A stretch of 64,000 nucleotides of DNA from Bacteroidota bacterium (GCA_018267575.1 JAFDYF010000050.1:27393-91392); one strand, 5' to 3'; numbered from the stretch's first letter, positions 37,130 to 46,343 are shown. The notes: generated by a model from the letters alone, not told the origin. Made by a program: numbers and translations.

Positions 37130-37246
37130 GGGAGGGAAGTAGTGCTATCGAAAACAAATAACTGAACGGCCATCTATCCCTCACCAAACAAAAAAGGCAC
37201 AATGAAACCATTATGCCGTTTTGCAGTATTTTATAAACGAATTTTA

Positions 37247-37810
37247 CTAAGCTATTTTTTCAACCTGCATATAGTTCAACTCCACAGGTGTGGAGCGACC
37301 AAATATCTTAACAGTAACTTTCAGTTTTTTCTTCTCGTCGTTCACCTCTTCAATAATACCATTGAAATCGTTGAAAGGTCCTTCAATTATCTTGATCGTT
37401 TCACCAATAATAAATGGCTCGCTCATGCTCATGCTACCAGATTCAGCCATTTCATCCATTTTGCCAAGCATTTTGTTCACCTCGGCCTTTCTCAGGGCAA
37501 TCGGGTTTTCCTTGCCTAGAAAATGAATCACATTGGTGGTATTCTTCACCGTGTCGCGCAGATCATCGCTCAGCTTACCATCGGTTACTTCGATCATCAC
37601 ATAGCCAGGGTAATAGTTTCGCTCGCGCATCACTTTTTTTCCGTTCTGCACTTTGTACACTTTCTCCACTGGAAGGAAAACCTGCTTCACCACTTCGCCC
37701 CATCCACCACGGGAAATCTCTTTATCGAGGTATTCTTTAACCTTGCGCTCCTTTCCGCTCACCACACGAAGCACATACCACTTTGTTTCTATCTGATTTG
37801 CTGTTTCCAT
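37247..37810 (-). CDS. nusG: Transcription termination/antitermination protein NusG
   Basis: RNA-polymerase-binding factor that links transcription to translation and Rho. The 187-residue protein has the NGN domain (TKWYVLRVVSGKERKVKEYLDKE) and the C-terminal KOW domain (IKIIEGPFNDFNGIIEEVN). The ATG of METANQIE is chosen; an upstream TTG would add two residues overlapping the secE stop. It begins 2 bases after secE ends, so the two are co-translated. Unusually, no rplK follows in the same direction. Confidence 0.96.
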   Translation of the reverse strand: METANQIETKWYVLRVVSGKERKVKEYLDKEISRGGWGEVVKQVFLPVEKVYKVQNGKKVMRERNYYPGYVMIEVTDGKLSDDLRDTVKNTTNVIHFLGKENPIALRKAEVNKMLGKMDEMAESGSMSMSEPFIIGETIKIIEGPFNDFNGIIEEVNDEKKKLKVTVKIFGRSTPVELNYMQVEKIA

Positions 37811-37812
37811 TA

Positions 37813-38004
37813 TCAAAAGAATGAGTATATCAATTTTAAAACTGAGCTGGAAGCAACGTCCATCAAGCCCACAACAAAAGTTATAAGTAAAGTAGCCACA
37901 AGCACAATAATGGTGGCCTGCTGTAATTCTGCCCAGTTAGGCCAGGTCACTTTTTCAAGCAGTTCCTTATAAGACTCTTTAAAGTAGGTCGTAACTTTGT
38001 TCAT
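37813..38004 (-). CDS. secE: Preprotein translocase subunit SecE
   Basis: Small essential membrane subunit that clamps SecY. The 63 residues contain the amphipathic helix with KVTWPNWAELQQATII and one membrane span (about residues 30-52), as in the short SecE type. It lies between tRNA-Trp and nusG, the usual place. Its TGA stop is 2 bases before the nusG ATG. Confidence 0.95.
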   Translation of the reverse strand: MNKVTTYFKESYKELLEKVTWPNWAELQQATIIVLVATLLITFVVGLMDVASSSVLKLIYSFF

Positions 38005-38095
38005 TTTTTTGGGTTTAAAGTTTATGTTGAAGATTTATGCTTAAAATCTTGTAAGATTTTACCTATCAACCTTTCAACTAATCAACTTTCATCGG

Positions 38096-38166
38096 CACGG
38101 GCACAAGGATTCGAACCCTGATCTAAGGTTTTGGAGACCTCTATTCTACCATTGAACTATGCCCGT
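38096..38166 (-). tRNA. tRNA-Trp (CCA)
   Basis: The minus strand folds into a cloverleaf with acceptor arms ACGGGCA/TGCCCGT, anticodon loop CTCCAAA (anticodon CCA) and T-loop GGTTCGAATCC. Located between tuf and secE, the common position for tRNA-Trp. Confidence 0.95.
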
Positions 38167-38212
38167 ATAACCTTAGTCCCAAATGGGAATAAGAAAAGAA
38201 CCTTATAATGAA

Positions 38213-38249
38213 ACAAAGTACCCAAGCTTTTAAGCCCAGGTACTTTGCA
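38213..38249 (-). terminator. Hairpin after tuf
   Basis: On the minus strand arms AAAGTACC and GGTACTTT enclose a second stem GCTT/AAGC; a weak TTTGTTT follows. It lies between tuf and tRNA-Trp and may be a partial terminator or a processing site in the tuf-tRNA-secE-nusG transcript. Confidence 0.55.
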
Positions 38250-38290
38250 AATATACGAAGCTTCCATACACCCCTTTGGGGATGGGGGCT

Positions 38291-39478
38291 TTATTTCAGA
38301 ATTTCAGTAACCTGACCAGCACCTACAGTACGGCCTCCTTCACGGATAGCGAACTTAAGACCTTTCTCCATCGCGATCGGCATGATCAGCTTCACTTGAA
38401 GATTGGTATTATCGCCAGGCATTACCATTTCAGTTCCTGCTGGAAGTTCAACTTCACCAGTTACGTCCGTAGTACGGAAATAAAACTGAGGACGGTACTT
38501 GTTGAAGAATGGGGTATGACGACCACCTTCTTCTTTGCTCAATACATAAACTTCACCTTTGAATTCGGTGTGCGGGGTAATAGAGCCTGGTTTGCAAAGC
38601 ACCATTCCACGACGGATCTGGGTCTTTTCAATACCTCTCAACAGAAGACCAGCGTTATCACCAGCTTCACCTTGATCCAACAGTTTGCGGAACATTTCCA
38701 CACCGGTAACGGTAGAGTTCAAAGGAGCTTCCACAAGACCTACGATCTCGATAGCTTCACCCACTTTGATACGACCTCTTTCGATACGGCCAGTAGCAAC
38801 AGTACCACGACCTGTGATAGAGAACACATCTTCCACTGACATCAAGAAAGGTTGGTCAACGGGACGAGGAGGCAGCGGGATATAGCTGTCAACAGCGGCC
38901 ATCAACTCATCGATTTGCTTTACCCATTTTTCGTCACCCGCCAAAGCGCCGGTAGCGGAACCTTTGATGATGGGTGTGTTGTCACCATCAAAACCGTAGA
39001 AACTAAGCAACTCGCGGATTTCCATTTCCACCAATTCAAGCAGTTCAGGATCATCCACCAGGTCAACTTTATTCATGAACACCACCATGCGGGGAACACC
39101 CACCTGACGTGCCAAAAGGATATGCTCTTTAGTTTGGGGCATAGGGCCATCGGTAGCAGCCACCACAAGGATAGCTCCGTCCATTTGGGCAGCACCCGTA
39201 ATCATATTTTTTACATAGTCAGCGTGACCAGGGCAATCCACGTGCGCATAGTGACGGTTAGCCGTCTGGTATTCCACGTGAGCCGTATTGATGGTAATAC
39301 CCCTCTCCTTCTCTTCAGGAGCAGCATCAATCTCATCATATTTTTTTGCTTCTGCCAGACCTCTTGAAGACAAGATAGTCGTGATTGCGGCAGTCAAAGT
39401 GGTTTTACCGTGGTCAATGTGGCCAATGGTACCAACGTTAACGTGGGGTTTATCCCTCTTAAAGGTCTCTTTTGACAT
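38291..39478 (-). CDS. tuf: Elongation factor Tu
   Basis: GTPase that brings aminoacyl-tRNA to the ribosome. The 395 residues contain all G motifs: GHIDHGKTT (P-loop), [14 protein letters not shown] and NKVDLVDD, then the two beta-barrel domains, ending [15 protein letters not shown]. Length and sequence are standard. It lies in a cluster with four tRNA genes upstream and tRNA-Trp, secE and nusG downstream, probably one transcript. Confidence 0.98.
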   Translation of the reverse strand: MSKETFKRDKPHVNVGTIGHIDHGKTTLTAAITTILSSRGLAEAKKYDEIDAAPEEKERGITINTAHVEYQTANRHYAHVDCPGHADYVKNMITGAAQMDGAILVVAATDGPMPQTKEHILLARQVGVPRMVVFMNKVDLVDDPELLELVEMEIRELLSFYGFDGDNTPIIKGSATGALAGDEKWVKQIDELMAAVDSYIPLPPRPVDQPFLMSVEDVFSITGRGTVATGRIERGRIKVGEAIEIVGLVEAPLNSTVTGVEMFRKLLDQGEAGDNAGLLLRGIEKTQIRRGMVLCKPGSITPHTEFKGEVYVLSKEEGGRHTPFFNKYRPQFYFRTTDVTGEVELPAGTEMVMPGDNTNLQVKLIMPIAMEKGLKFAIREGGRTVGAGQVTEILK

Positions 39479-39641
39479 CGTTATCTGTTTTAAATTGTGT
39501 TTTTAAATGTAAGCTATCGGCCCACTGGCTTTTAGCGCTTGTTACTGTTTTTTTGTTCCCGGAGACAGCCCTTTGGTCATCCCCGTTACGCCCGTCCCGA
39601 CAATTGGCGGGATCGCACACTTCCACTTTTACCTAAAAATG

Positions 39642-39713
<72 letters not shown>

Positions 39714-39795
39714 ATTACTCAGTAGGCACCTCCATCCGGTCATGCCTCCCTATTTTCATTCCCACGCAAAGAACTTAAATGCTCAACTGCTCCAG

Positions 39796-39868
39796 AGCGG
39801 AAGACGAGGCTCGAACTCGCCACCTATAGCTTGGAAGGCTATCGCTCTACCAAATGAGCTACTTCCGC
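39796..39868 (-). tRNA. tRNA-Gly (TCC)
   Basis: Minus-strand cloverleaf with acceptor arms GCGGAAG/CTTCCGC, anticodon loop CTTCCAA (anticodon TCC) and T-loop GTTCGAGCC. Third tRNA of the cluster. Confidence 0.95.
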
Positions 39869-39914
39869 GAACAACCATTAATCTTCGATTAATAATTATT
39901 GATTAAAAGAACTG

Positions 39915-39997
39915 TGGGCAAGGATGGATTCGAACCACCGAACTCCGAAGAGGACAGATTTACAGTCTGTTGCCGTTGGCCACTTGGCTACTTGCCC
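39915..39997 (-). tRNA. tRNA-Tyr (GTA)
   Basis: Minus-strand 83-base tRNA with a long variable arm, as expected for tRNA-Tyr; acceptor arms GGGCAAG/CTTGCCC and anticodon loop CTGTAAA (anticodon GTA). Confidence 0.95.
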
Positions 39998-40101
39998 TTA
40001 TCATTTTGATTGGTTGATGAGTTGCTAGGTTAATTCGTTGAAATTTGGTGGCTCAGCACCTCTTCAACATTTTAACGGATTAACTTTTCAACCAGCACCA
40101 G

Positions 40102-40174
40102 AGCCACTTGTCGGAATCGAACCAACGACCTACTGATTACAAATCAGTTGCTCTACCAGCTGAGCTAAAGTGGC
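40102..40174 (-). tRNA. tRNA-Thr (TGT)
   Basis: Minus-strand cloverleaf with acceptor arms GCCACTT/AAGTGGC, anticodon loop TTTGTAA (anticodon TGT) and T-loop GTTCGATTC. First tRNA of the cluster, downstream of a consensus promoter. Confidence 0.95.
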
Positions 40175-40277
40175 AGCTTTACATTCTCCTGCTCATTTCT
40201 CCTAAGCTCACGCGAGCCTCATACACAGTAGTCGAAAGAACTCCCAAAAATGGGATACATCCATTTTTTTGGGAAGG

Positions 40278-40306
40278 CAAAGGTAAGCGAATTTGTTAAA
40301 TTCAAA
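40278..40306 (-). promoter_or_regulatory. Promoter of the tRNA-tuf-secE-nusG cluster
   Basis: On the minus strand TTTG, 17 bases and TACCTTTG fit the Bacteroidota consensus. It lies about 100 bases before tRNA-Thr (TGT) and just after the hpf terminator, so it starts a separate transcription unit. Confidence 0.65.
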
Positions 40307-40370
40307 AATTTTGTACGTCTTTTTTGTTTTTGGACAATCGGGGATGAAAAATAGGAGCACCAAATAAATA

Positions 40371-40395
40371 AAAAAGGCCTCTTTGGGAGGCCTTT
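40371..40395 (-). terminator. Rho-independent terminator of hpf
   Basis: On the minus strand AAAGGCCTC and GAGGCCTTT pair around a 5-base loop and end in TTTTT. It lies 12 bases after the hpf stop. Confidence 0.88.
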
Positions 40396-40406
40396 GAAAA
40401 GTTGTA

Positions 40407-40706
40407 TTAAGCTGCTAATTTTTCTTTTTTTCTCTTGATCTGGTTGATTACCGAATCAAACGCTTCGTCAAAAGATTCTTCAAAAGATTTAGAAGAGCAT
40501 TTGGCAAAAAACTGATGTTTGGGAACATGAACATTGATCTCTGCGATCTTGTCCTTGATATTGTGCATTACATTGTCGAGCTTGAGGAATATTTCCACCT
40601 TGATTACCTGCCCGTGAAACGTTTCTAATTTTTGGATTTTTTTAGTTACATAGTCTGTTAATTTAACATCTGCATCAAAGTGCACGGCCTGGATTTTAAC
40701 GTTCAT
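40407..40706 (-). CDS. hpf: Ribosome hibernation-promoting factor (short HPF/RaiA family)
   Basis: Small protein that binds the 30S decoding site in stationary phase and silences ribosomes. The 99 residues match the single-domain short form, with the family pattern VKIQAVHFDADVKLTDYVTKKIQKLETF and a C-terminal basic helix (INQIKRKKEKLAA). The start is the ATG of MNVKIQ; a TTG two codons upstream is less likely. It lies downstream of xerC and ends at a strong terminator. Confidence 0.92.
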   Translation of the reverse strand: MNVKIQAVHFDADVKLTDYVTKKIQKLETFHGQVIKVEIFLKLDNVMHNIKDKIAEINVHVPKHQFFAKCSSKSFEESFDEAFDSVINQIKRKKEKLAA

Positions 40707-40853
40707 AATCAATCACAATTTTAAAGTGAAACAATAGGTTAAAGAACTTTTTCATGAATAAACTGTCAATATGAAGTTACCAATGGCAGAATGCATTTCC
40801 AAATAAAATTTAGCCAAAAAATATTGTGGGGAGCCCAAATTTTTTTTTCGAAT

Positions 40854-41744
40854 TTATGCTTTTGGATGTGCTTTTTTATAAACATCCTTCAGCTTTTCTA
40901 TGGTATTATGGGTATATACCTGTGTAGCGGCCAAGCTGGCATGGCCGAGCAGTTCCTTTATAGAATTAAGTTCCGCGCCGCTATTGGTAAGATGGGTGGC
41001 AAAACTATGGCGCAGTACATGTGGACTTTTTTGCTGTACGGTAGTAACGGCTGATAGATATTGCTTTACACAGAGATAAACATATTTGGGATATAGTTTT
41101 TTGCCTTTATCGTTTACCAGTAAGCAATCATGAGAGATGGGTTCCAGCGCTTGTTTTTTGGTTTTTATATAATGCCTTATTGACCCCATCATATCCCCAC
41201 TTATTGGGATAATCCGCTCCTTATTCCCTTTACCCAAAACCTTGATGGCATTATTACCAAAATCGATCTGACTTTCCTTGATTCCAATCAATTCGCTCAA
41301 ACGCATGCCGGTATTATAAAAAATTTCCAGCAGCAATCGGTCGGTTTGCCCTTTCCAGTTATCGGGGAATTCCACATAGGAAAAAAGCGTTTCCATATCT
41401 TTTTGCTCAATATATACAGGTAGTCGCTTACTAATTTTAGGGCTGATGATCTTATTCATGGGCGTTTGCTCCAGGTTCCCTTCCTTGAGCTGATATCTGA
41501 AAAATGATTTGAGCGTGGAGATTTTACGGTTGATGGACCTGGAGCTAAGCTGCTTATTTTTTAAATCAGCCAGCCAAGATCGGATCAATGCGGAAGAAAT
41601 CTCCTCCAACTTCAGTTCCCCGGAATACTGGCTCAAATATTCAAAAAATGCAGCTAGGTCATCACGGTACGAACGGATGGTATGTTCGGAATACCGTTTT
41701 TCAAATTTGAGATAATCAATAAAGGGAAGGATCAGCGCATCCAA
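40854..41744 (-). CDS. xerC: Tyrosine recombinase XerC-like
   Basis: Site-specific recombinase of the Xer type, expected to resolve chromosome dimers at dif. The 296 residues have the N-terminal SAM-like DNA-binding domain (FIDYLKFEKRYSEHTIRSY) and the catalytic domain with the active-site residues in NTGMRLSEL (Arg), HVLRHSFATHL (His, Arg), LLGHASLAATQVY (His) and the nucleophile Tyr277. Length matches Xer proteins rather than phage integrases, and the position between rpsU and hpf is a conserved housekeeping context. Which of XerC or XerD it corresponds to cannot be told from sequence alone. Confidence 0.88.
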   Translation of the reverse strand: MDALILPFIDYLKFEKRYSEHTIRSYRDDLAAFFEYLSQYSGELKLEEISSALIRSWLADLKNKQLSSRSINRKISTLKSFFRYQLKEGNLEQTPMNKIISPKISKRLPVYIEQKDMETLFSYVEFPDNWKGQTDRLLLEIFYNTGMRLSELIGIKESQIDFGNNAIKVLGKGNKERIIPISGDMMGSIRHYIKTKKQALEPISHDCLLVNDKGKKLYPKYVYLCVKQYLSAVTTVQQKSPHVLRHSFATHLTNSGAELNSIKELLGHASLAATQVYTHNTIEKLKDVYKKAHPKA

Positions 41745-41804
41745 ATTAATCGGGTTGAGTTACCCAAAATTACCGGATTTATCACAGAAGGCTGCGGTTC
41801 AGAC

Positions 41805-41833
41805 AAATAAAAAAGCCATCTTTCGATGGCTTC
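41805..41833 (-). terminator. Rho-independent terminator of rpsU
   Basis: On the minus strand AAGCCATC-GAAA-GATGGCTT is followed by TTTATT. It lies about 25 bases after the rpsU stop and before xerC, so xerC may rely on read-through or on its own promoter. Confidence 0.85.
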
Positions 41834-41856
41834 AATAAGTATATGTAGCGGGAAGC

Positions 41857-42054
41857 TTAAGCTTCGATCTGGCCGCTGTTGATTTTTTGCTTATAGATTG
41901 CTTTCAACACTTCGCCCCTGCGCTTAACAGAAGGTTTAGTGTAAGACTGGCGCGCCCTCAACTGAACCAATACTTTGGATTTTTCAAACTTCTTCTTGTA
42001 CTTTTTCAGCGCCTTGTCAATATTTTCGCAATCTTTTGAATCGATAATTAGCAT
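41857..42054 (-). CDS. rpsU: 30S ribosomal protein S21
   Basis: Small basic 30S protein; in Bacteroidota it helps hide the anti-Shine-Dalgarno end of 16S rRNA. The 65 residues match the family (KDCENIDKALKKYKKKFEKSKVL, LRARQSYTKPSVKRR). It has a consensus promoter and its own terminator and starts the minus-strand block. Confidence 0.96.
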   Translation of the reverse strand: MLIIDSKDCENIDKALKKYKKKFEKSKVLVQLRARQSYTKPSVKRRGEVLKAIYKQKINSGQIEA

Positions 42055-42087
42055 ACCTGATTTCTCTTTAAATAATTAATTGGGCTG

Positions 42088-42119
42088 CAAAGATAACCGG
42101 AAAATATTTAAATTTCAAA
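42088..42119 (-). promoter_or_regulatory. Promoter of rpsU
   Basis: On the minus strand TTTG, 20 bases and TATCTTTG match the -33/-7 consensus. The leader is about 30 bases. The divergent ribE start is only 33 bases away on the other side. Confidence 0.65.
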
Positions 42120-42151
42120 TTCTATCTTTTTATCCCCGAAATTTGTGCTTT

Positions 42152-42742
42152 ATGTTTACAGGAATCATCGAAACTACTGGAAAAGTCATAAAAATTAGCT
42201 CAAACGGCACCAATAAAACTTTTTGGGTGGCATCACCCATTTCGGGCCATTTAAAAGAAGACCAAAGCCTCTCCCATAACGGGGTTTGCCTTACTGTGGA
42301 AAAACTGGAAGGCGATACCCATCAGGTGACTGCCATTGAAGAAACCCTCAAAAAGTCGAACCTCGGCAATTGGAAGGAGGGCGACCTCATCAACCTCGAA
42401 AGATGCCTGCTGGTAAATGGTCGAATTGATGGTCATATTGTGCAGGGACATGTGGACGCTACGGCCATCTGCACAAAAATTGAGCAAAGGGAAGGCAGTT
42501 GGGAATTTAGTTTTGAGTTCCCCAAAAAGTTTAGCCATCTGGTCATCGAAAAAGGCTCTATCGCATTAAATGGCATCAGCCTCACCATTTTCAATGTAAA
42601 AAAGAAAGCACTTAGTGTTGCCATCATTCCCTATACTTTTGAGCATACCAATATTAAAGCTTTGCAAATAGGCGATCTGGTGAATATTGAATTTGACATG
42701 GTTGGAAAATATATTGCAAGGATGGGAAAGTCAAAAGGATAA
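42152..42742 (+). CDS. ribE: Riboflavin synthase (alpha subunit)
   Basis: Dismutates two molecules of 6,7-dimethyl-8-ribityllumazine to riboflavin. The 196-residue protein has the two lumazine-binding barrels of the family: MFTGIIETTGKV with NGVCLTVEKL in the first half, and GHIVQGHVDATAIC with IEKGSIALNGISLTI in the second. The ATG of MFTGI is the correct start because all family members begin there; upstream codons overlap the rpsU promoter. Divergent from rpsU; a desaturase gene follows 37 bases later. Confidence 0.96.
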   Translation: MFTGIIETTGKVIKISSNGTNKTFWVASPISGHLKEDQSLSHNGVCLTVEKLEGDTHQVTAIEETLKKSNLGNWKEGDLINLERCLLVNGRIDGHIVQGHVDATAICTKIEQREGSWEFSFEFPKKFSHLVIEKGSIALNGISLTIFNVKKKALSVAIIPYTFEHTNIKALQIGDLVNIEFDMVGKYIARMGKSKG

Positions 42743-42779
42743 AAGACCTTATAATGCGGGTAAAGTTAATTTCCCCTTA

Positions 42780-43736
42780 ATGAAAAATAATCTTGAAGAT
42801 ATTTCATTTACCGAAGTCTGCCATGAAAATGGCAAGTCCTATAACGAATTTAGGAAAGGTTTGACACCCCATTTTCATAGGGTAAGAAATGATATCATTT
42901 GGGGATGGGCATGCCTTATCTTAATACTCTTACTTGCAATTATCATGCAAAAGGAAGGTTGGCTTAGCTGGCCATATGTGTTGATTGGGAGTCTGTTATT
43001 AGGATATAACCTCGCTTATATACAACTTTTTATACATGAAGCTGCTCATTACAATATTCATCCAGATAGATTGTGGAATGATAGAATCAGTGATTTACTG
43101 ATAGGTGCACTTTCTGGTATATCCATGAAAGGATATCGGAAGATACATTGGCAGCATCATCAACATTTGGGCAGCACCAAAGATTCAGAACACAGTTATT
43201 TCAATTCCCTTAATATTGTTTTTTTAATTAAAAGCTTGATAGGTATACAGGCCTTATCAACCATCCTTGACCGAAAGTCGAAACTGAACGATGAAAAAAC
43301 TCAGGCAAGTAAGGTTGCATGGTTTTATATCTATGTTTTCTTCTTTCATCTCACTCTCCTTTTTATCTTATTCTTTTTAGGAGGTTGGAAGGTATTCGCC
43401 ATGTGGTTGATTGGTCTAGTTTCCATTTTCCCATTGTTTGGCGCATTAAGGCAGTTACTCGAGCATCGCGATATCAATGCATCAAGCAAGACCAATTTCG
43501 CAAATACCAACCACGGAAAAGTTAGTCGTTTGTTTAGTAACAACCTTATTGACAGAAGCTTTGGCGCCGCTGGTTTTAACAGGCACTTGATACACCATTG
43601 GGACCCACTGATTTCTTATACAAGGCTGCAAGAAGTCGAAACTTTTCTTTCCCATTGTCCTCAAACTGCAGATACCATTAAGGAAAGCAAAACAACATAC
43701 TTTAAAACTTTTGTTCGCTTATTTAAATTCAGGTAA
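42780..43736 (+). CDS. Fatty acid desaturase-family membrane protein
   Basis: A 318-residue di-iron membrane enzyme. All three histidine boxes are present: HEAAH (His86, His90), HWQHHQH (from His123) and HLIHH (His269 to His273), and four to five hydrophobic segments surround them. Family members desaturate or hydroxylate acyl chains or carotenoids. The ATG of MKNNLEDI is chosen because earlier in-frame codons lie inside ribE. It overlaps the next methyltransferase by one base (TAATG), so they are translationally coupled, suggesting a joint lipid or glycan modification job. Confidence 0.86.
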   Translation: MKNNLEDISFTEVCHENGKSYNEFRKGLTPHFHRVRNDIIWGWACLILILLLAIIMQKEGWLSWPYVLIGSLLLGYNLAYIQLFIHEAAHYNIHPDRLWNDRISDLLIGALSGISMKGYRKIHWQHHQHLGSTKDSEHSYFNSLNIVFLIKSLIGIQALSTILDRKSKLNDEKTQASKVAWFYIYVFFFHLTLLFILFFLGGWKVFAMWLIGLVSIFPLFGALRQLLEHRDINASSKTNFANTNHGKVSRLFSNNLIDRSFGAAGFNRHLIHHWDPLISYTRLQEVETFLSHCPQTADTIKESKTTYFKTFVRLFKFR

Positions 43737-44650
43737 TGCAAATGGATCAAACAAAATGCTGCCCAGTCTGCGGAACTAATGGAATTTTCTGGCGCGATAC
43801 TAAAGACTGGGAATACAAGACCAGTGACGACAGCTACACTTATTTGCAATGCCCTTCCTGTCTCACCATTTATATCAATGAAATTCCAAAAGACCTCTCA
43901 CTTATTTATCCAAGTAATTATTATTCGTTTACAAAAAAATCGAACAGTCTACTATTTCGATTAAAAAACTGGTTGGATTTTCAGTTTTACAAGCCCATAT
44001 TAAAATCCTTAGATGCTCAAACACTTTCAGTACTAGATGTTGGGGGTGGCACAGGGGAAGTAGCCGACATGTTAAAAAAGTATGACAAAAGGATTGCTTA
44101 TTCAGAGATTGTAGATATTGATCAAGAAGCCCAAAAAATAGCTTTGGACAAAGGGCACGTTTATAATATTTCGACCATTGAAGAATTTTCAACTGAAAAA
44201 AAATTCAACCTCATATTGCTATTGAATATTATCGAGCATGTAGCTGATCCAGAAAAACTGATAACCAAAGTTGGACAAATGCTATCGCCCGATGGATTCA
44301 TCATTATCAAAACACCGAATGCAGATAGTTTGGATGCGAGATTGTTCCGGAATCATTATTGGGGCGGTTTGCATTGCCCTAGGCATTGGGTAATTTTTTC
44401 GAATACTTCTTTTAAGAAAATGATGTCCCGAACAAATCTGGTAATAAAAAGAATTGCATTTACCCAAGGAGCCCCATTTTGGACCTTTAGCTTGATCCAA
44501 TTTTTTGGCAAAAAAAAAATAGACCCGAAAAGCAAGTCTATGGTGGAGCAACCTCTATTTACTTTGATAGCTATTCCATTTGCTATTTTTGACTTGATAA
44601 GGTCATTTTTTTTTAAAACCTCACAAATGTTTATTGTAATCTCGAAATAA
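43736..44650 (+). CDS. Methyltransferase with N-terminal zinc ribbon
   Basis: A 304-residue protein that starts with a Cys4 zinc-ribbon-like motif (CCPVCG and CPSC, residues 8-45) followed by a class I SAM methyltransferase domain: glycine loop LDVGGGTGEVADML near residue 98, acidic EIVDID, and LLLNIIEHVADPEKL. This architecture is frequent in polysaccharide and cell-surface glycan clusters (sugar or lipid methyltransferases). The C-terminus is hydrophobic (residues about 240-300), possibly membrane-associated. It overlaps the desaturase gene by one base. Confidence 0.85.
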   Translation: MQMDQTKCCPVCGTNGIFWRDTKDWEYKTSDDSYTYLQCPSCLTIYINEIPKDLSLIYPSNYYSFTKKSNSLLFRLKNWLDFQFYKPILKSLDAQTLSVLDVGGGTGEVADMLKKYDKRIAYSEIVDIDQEAQKIALDKGHVYNISTIEEFSTEKKFNLILLLNIIEHVADPEKLITKVGQMLSPDGFIIIKTPNADSLDARLFRNHYWGGLHCPRHWVIFSNTSFKKMMSRTNLVIKRIAFTQGAPFWTFSLIQFFGKKKIDPKSKSMVEQPLFTLIAIPFAIFDLIRSFFFKTSQMFIVISK

Positions 44651-44653
44651 AGG

Positions 44654-45397
44654 CTATTCCTTTTCTGCCCTTACCAAAATAGAAATACCAAAAGGTAGCC
44701 TGAAATATCTTAGCAAAAATATCTCAACAGAAAAAATCGATTTAAAAACAGTAGTTAGCCAAGGCTGAGCAAATATGCCGTTTGCAAGGTTATCTGCTTT
44801 GGGTGGGACTTTGGATGAAAAAATATTTTTTACTATTCTGTATGAAGCAATTGGCAAAAATAGCAGAAAGTTAAAATAAGTAATGTAAACCACCTTGAAC
44901 TTTGTTTGGACCAGTTTTTTTAAGCTAGCGGAAGTATATCTTCTAAAATGATAGTTAACGATATCATGTGCGCTCCATAGAAATTGGAATGCCGGGCTGG
45001 TAACATAAAGCAATCCATTTTTTTTGCATACCCGGTTTAATTCTGAAACAGCTAACCGATCAAATTGAATATGCTCTAATACATCAAAAGCACAAACCAC
45101 ATCAAAAAACCCATCATCAAAAGGAAGTGATGTGATGGAAGCCTCAATAACTTCCATTTTAAGACTGTTGCGAAGAAAGGTGCAGGTATCATGGTCAAAT
45201 TCTACAGAGGTTACTGCCCCAAAATTAGTCAGCACTTCAGATGTTCTTCCAGTAGCGACCCCAACATTCAATATTTTCAAGCTTGGGGTTTGCGGCAATG
45301 ATTTTCTTAACTGCTGACGAATAATTTTTTCCCTTACCAAAAACCACCAATGCTGCCGCTCCAATGAATAATATTTTTTCAGGAACTCACTTTCCAT
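44654..45397 (-). CDS. Class I SAM-dependent methyltransferase
   Basis: A 247-residue methyltransferase with LNVGVATGRTSEVL as the glycine loop, SVEFDHDTC and the motif VVCAFDVLEHI. The N-terminus MESEFLKKYYSLERQHWWF is common in methyltransferases found beside GT2 polyprenyl glycosyltransferases. A hydrophobic stretch (FNFLLFLPIASYRIVKNIF, about 178-196) suggests membrane contact. The start overlaps the stop of the upstream glycosyltransferase by 11 bases; the first in-frame methionine six codons earlier would overlap more. Confidence 0.83.
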   Translation of the reverse strand: MESEFLKKYYSLERQHWWFLVREKIIRQQLRKSLPQTPSLKILNVGVATGRTSEVLTNFGAVTSVEFDHDTCTFLRNSLKMEVIEASITSLPFDDGFFDVVCAFDVLEHIQFDRLAVSELNRVCKKNGLLYVTSPAFQFLWSAHDIVNYHFRRYTSASLKKLVQTKFKVVYITYFNFLLFLPIASYRIVKNIFSSKVPPKADNLANGIFAQPWLTTVFKSIFSVEIFLLRYFRLPFGISILVRAEKE

Positions 45398-46343
45398 CGG
45401 AAATCTCTTTATCAATTATTTTTTTGTCAACAACGAAGAGTGGACGGTTTTTACCTTGAAAAAAAATCCGCAACACATATTCCCCGATTACACCCAAAGA
45501 AAGTAATTGTACGCCACCAAATAATATGATGGCAAATATTAGTGCAGTAAACCCGGGTGTGACATCATGATAAATAAACCTATTAATGAGTGTAAAGGCA
45601 AGATAAACCAATGCAATCAATACCGATAGAAATCCAGCAAGTGTAATAAAGCGTATGGGCAACTCACTGAAATTATAAATCCCATTCATTGCAAAACGAA
45701 TCCTTGAAGAATAGGAATATTTAGATTTTCCTGCTATTCTAGCGGCTCTTTCATAAGAGATGCCAGCTTGCTTAAAGCCTACCCAAGAGCGGATGCCACG
45801 CAGATATCTGCTTTCTTCAGGAAATTGATTGATAACAGATGCCACTTTTCGACTAATCAAACAAAAATCACCTGCATCAACGGGAAAAGCCCTGGTTGAT
45901 AATTTGCTCAATATCCGATAAAAACTAAAAAACATAAACCTCTTGAACCAAGATTCCTTTCTTTCTTTTCTGATACCATAAACCACATCATAGCCCTCCT
46001 GTAATTTTTCATAAAACTGGGGGAAAAGTTCAGGAGGATCCTGTAAATCTGCATCAATAATAAAAACAGCTTCATCTGCCCTCACATAATGAAGACCTGC
46101 TGTAATCGCCATTTGATGGCCAAAATTTCTTGACAAAGAAATACACTGAAAACGAGGGTCACTCATGCATACCGAAAACAATTGAATAGGGGTTTGATCA
46201 GTGCTTCCATCATTAATAAAAACAACTTCAATATTTTCGGTTCGGGTTGAAAGAAACTGAGTGAGCCGTTTTACCAAGACTGGCACAACGTCCTCTTCAT
46301 TAAAAATAGGCACCAGTAAAGATATCTGAATTTTTTTTTCCAC
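45387..46343 (-). CDS. GtrB/DPM1-type polyprenyl-phosphate glycosyltransferase
   Basis: A family-2 glycosyltransferase of 318 residues that should move a sugar from a nucleotide donor to a polyprenyl phosphate. It shows the N-terminal SLLVPIFNEEDVV, the DxD-type IDADLQDPPE near residue 95, the motif DAGDFCLISR and two C-terminal membrane helices (about 230-252 and 265-290), as in GtrB proteins. The product would be the donor for a GT-C enzyme on the outer face, and two such candidates are divergent from it (46415 and 47976). The methyltransferase follows with an overlap. Confidence 0.88.
   Translation of the reverse strand: MEKKIQISLLVPIFNEEDVVPVLVKRLTQFLSTRTENIEVVFINDGSTDQTPIQLFSVCMSDPRFQCISLSRNFGHQMAITAGLHYVRADEAVFIIDADLQDPPELFPQFYEKLQEGYDVVYGIRKERKESWFKRFMFFSFYRILSKLSTRAFPVDAGDFCLISRKVASVINQFPEESRYLRGIRSWVGFKQAGISYERAARIAGKSKYSYSSRIRFAMNGIYNFSELPIRFITLAGFLSVLIALVYLAFTLINRFIYHDVTPGFTALIFAIILFGGVQLLSLGVIGEYVLRIFFQGKNRPLFVVDKKIIDKEISDGK

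Noticed and set aside
38276..38839. Long open frame antisense to tuf
   Set aside because: It is an overlap frame of a highly biased, strongly conserved gene and has no recognisable domain.
40854..41744. Tyrosine recombinase as a sign of a phage or integrative element
   Set aside because: Length, sequence and position between rpsU and hpf fit a housekeeping Xer recombinase; no attachment-site repeats or phage genes were seen nearby.
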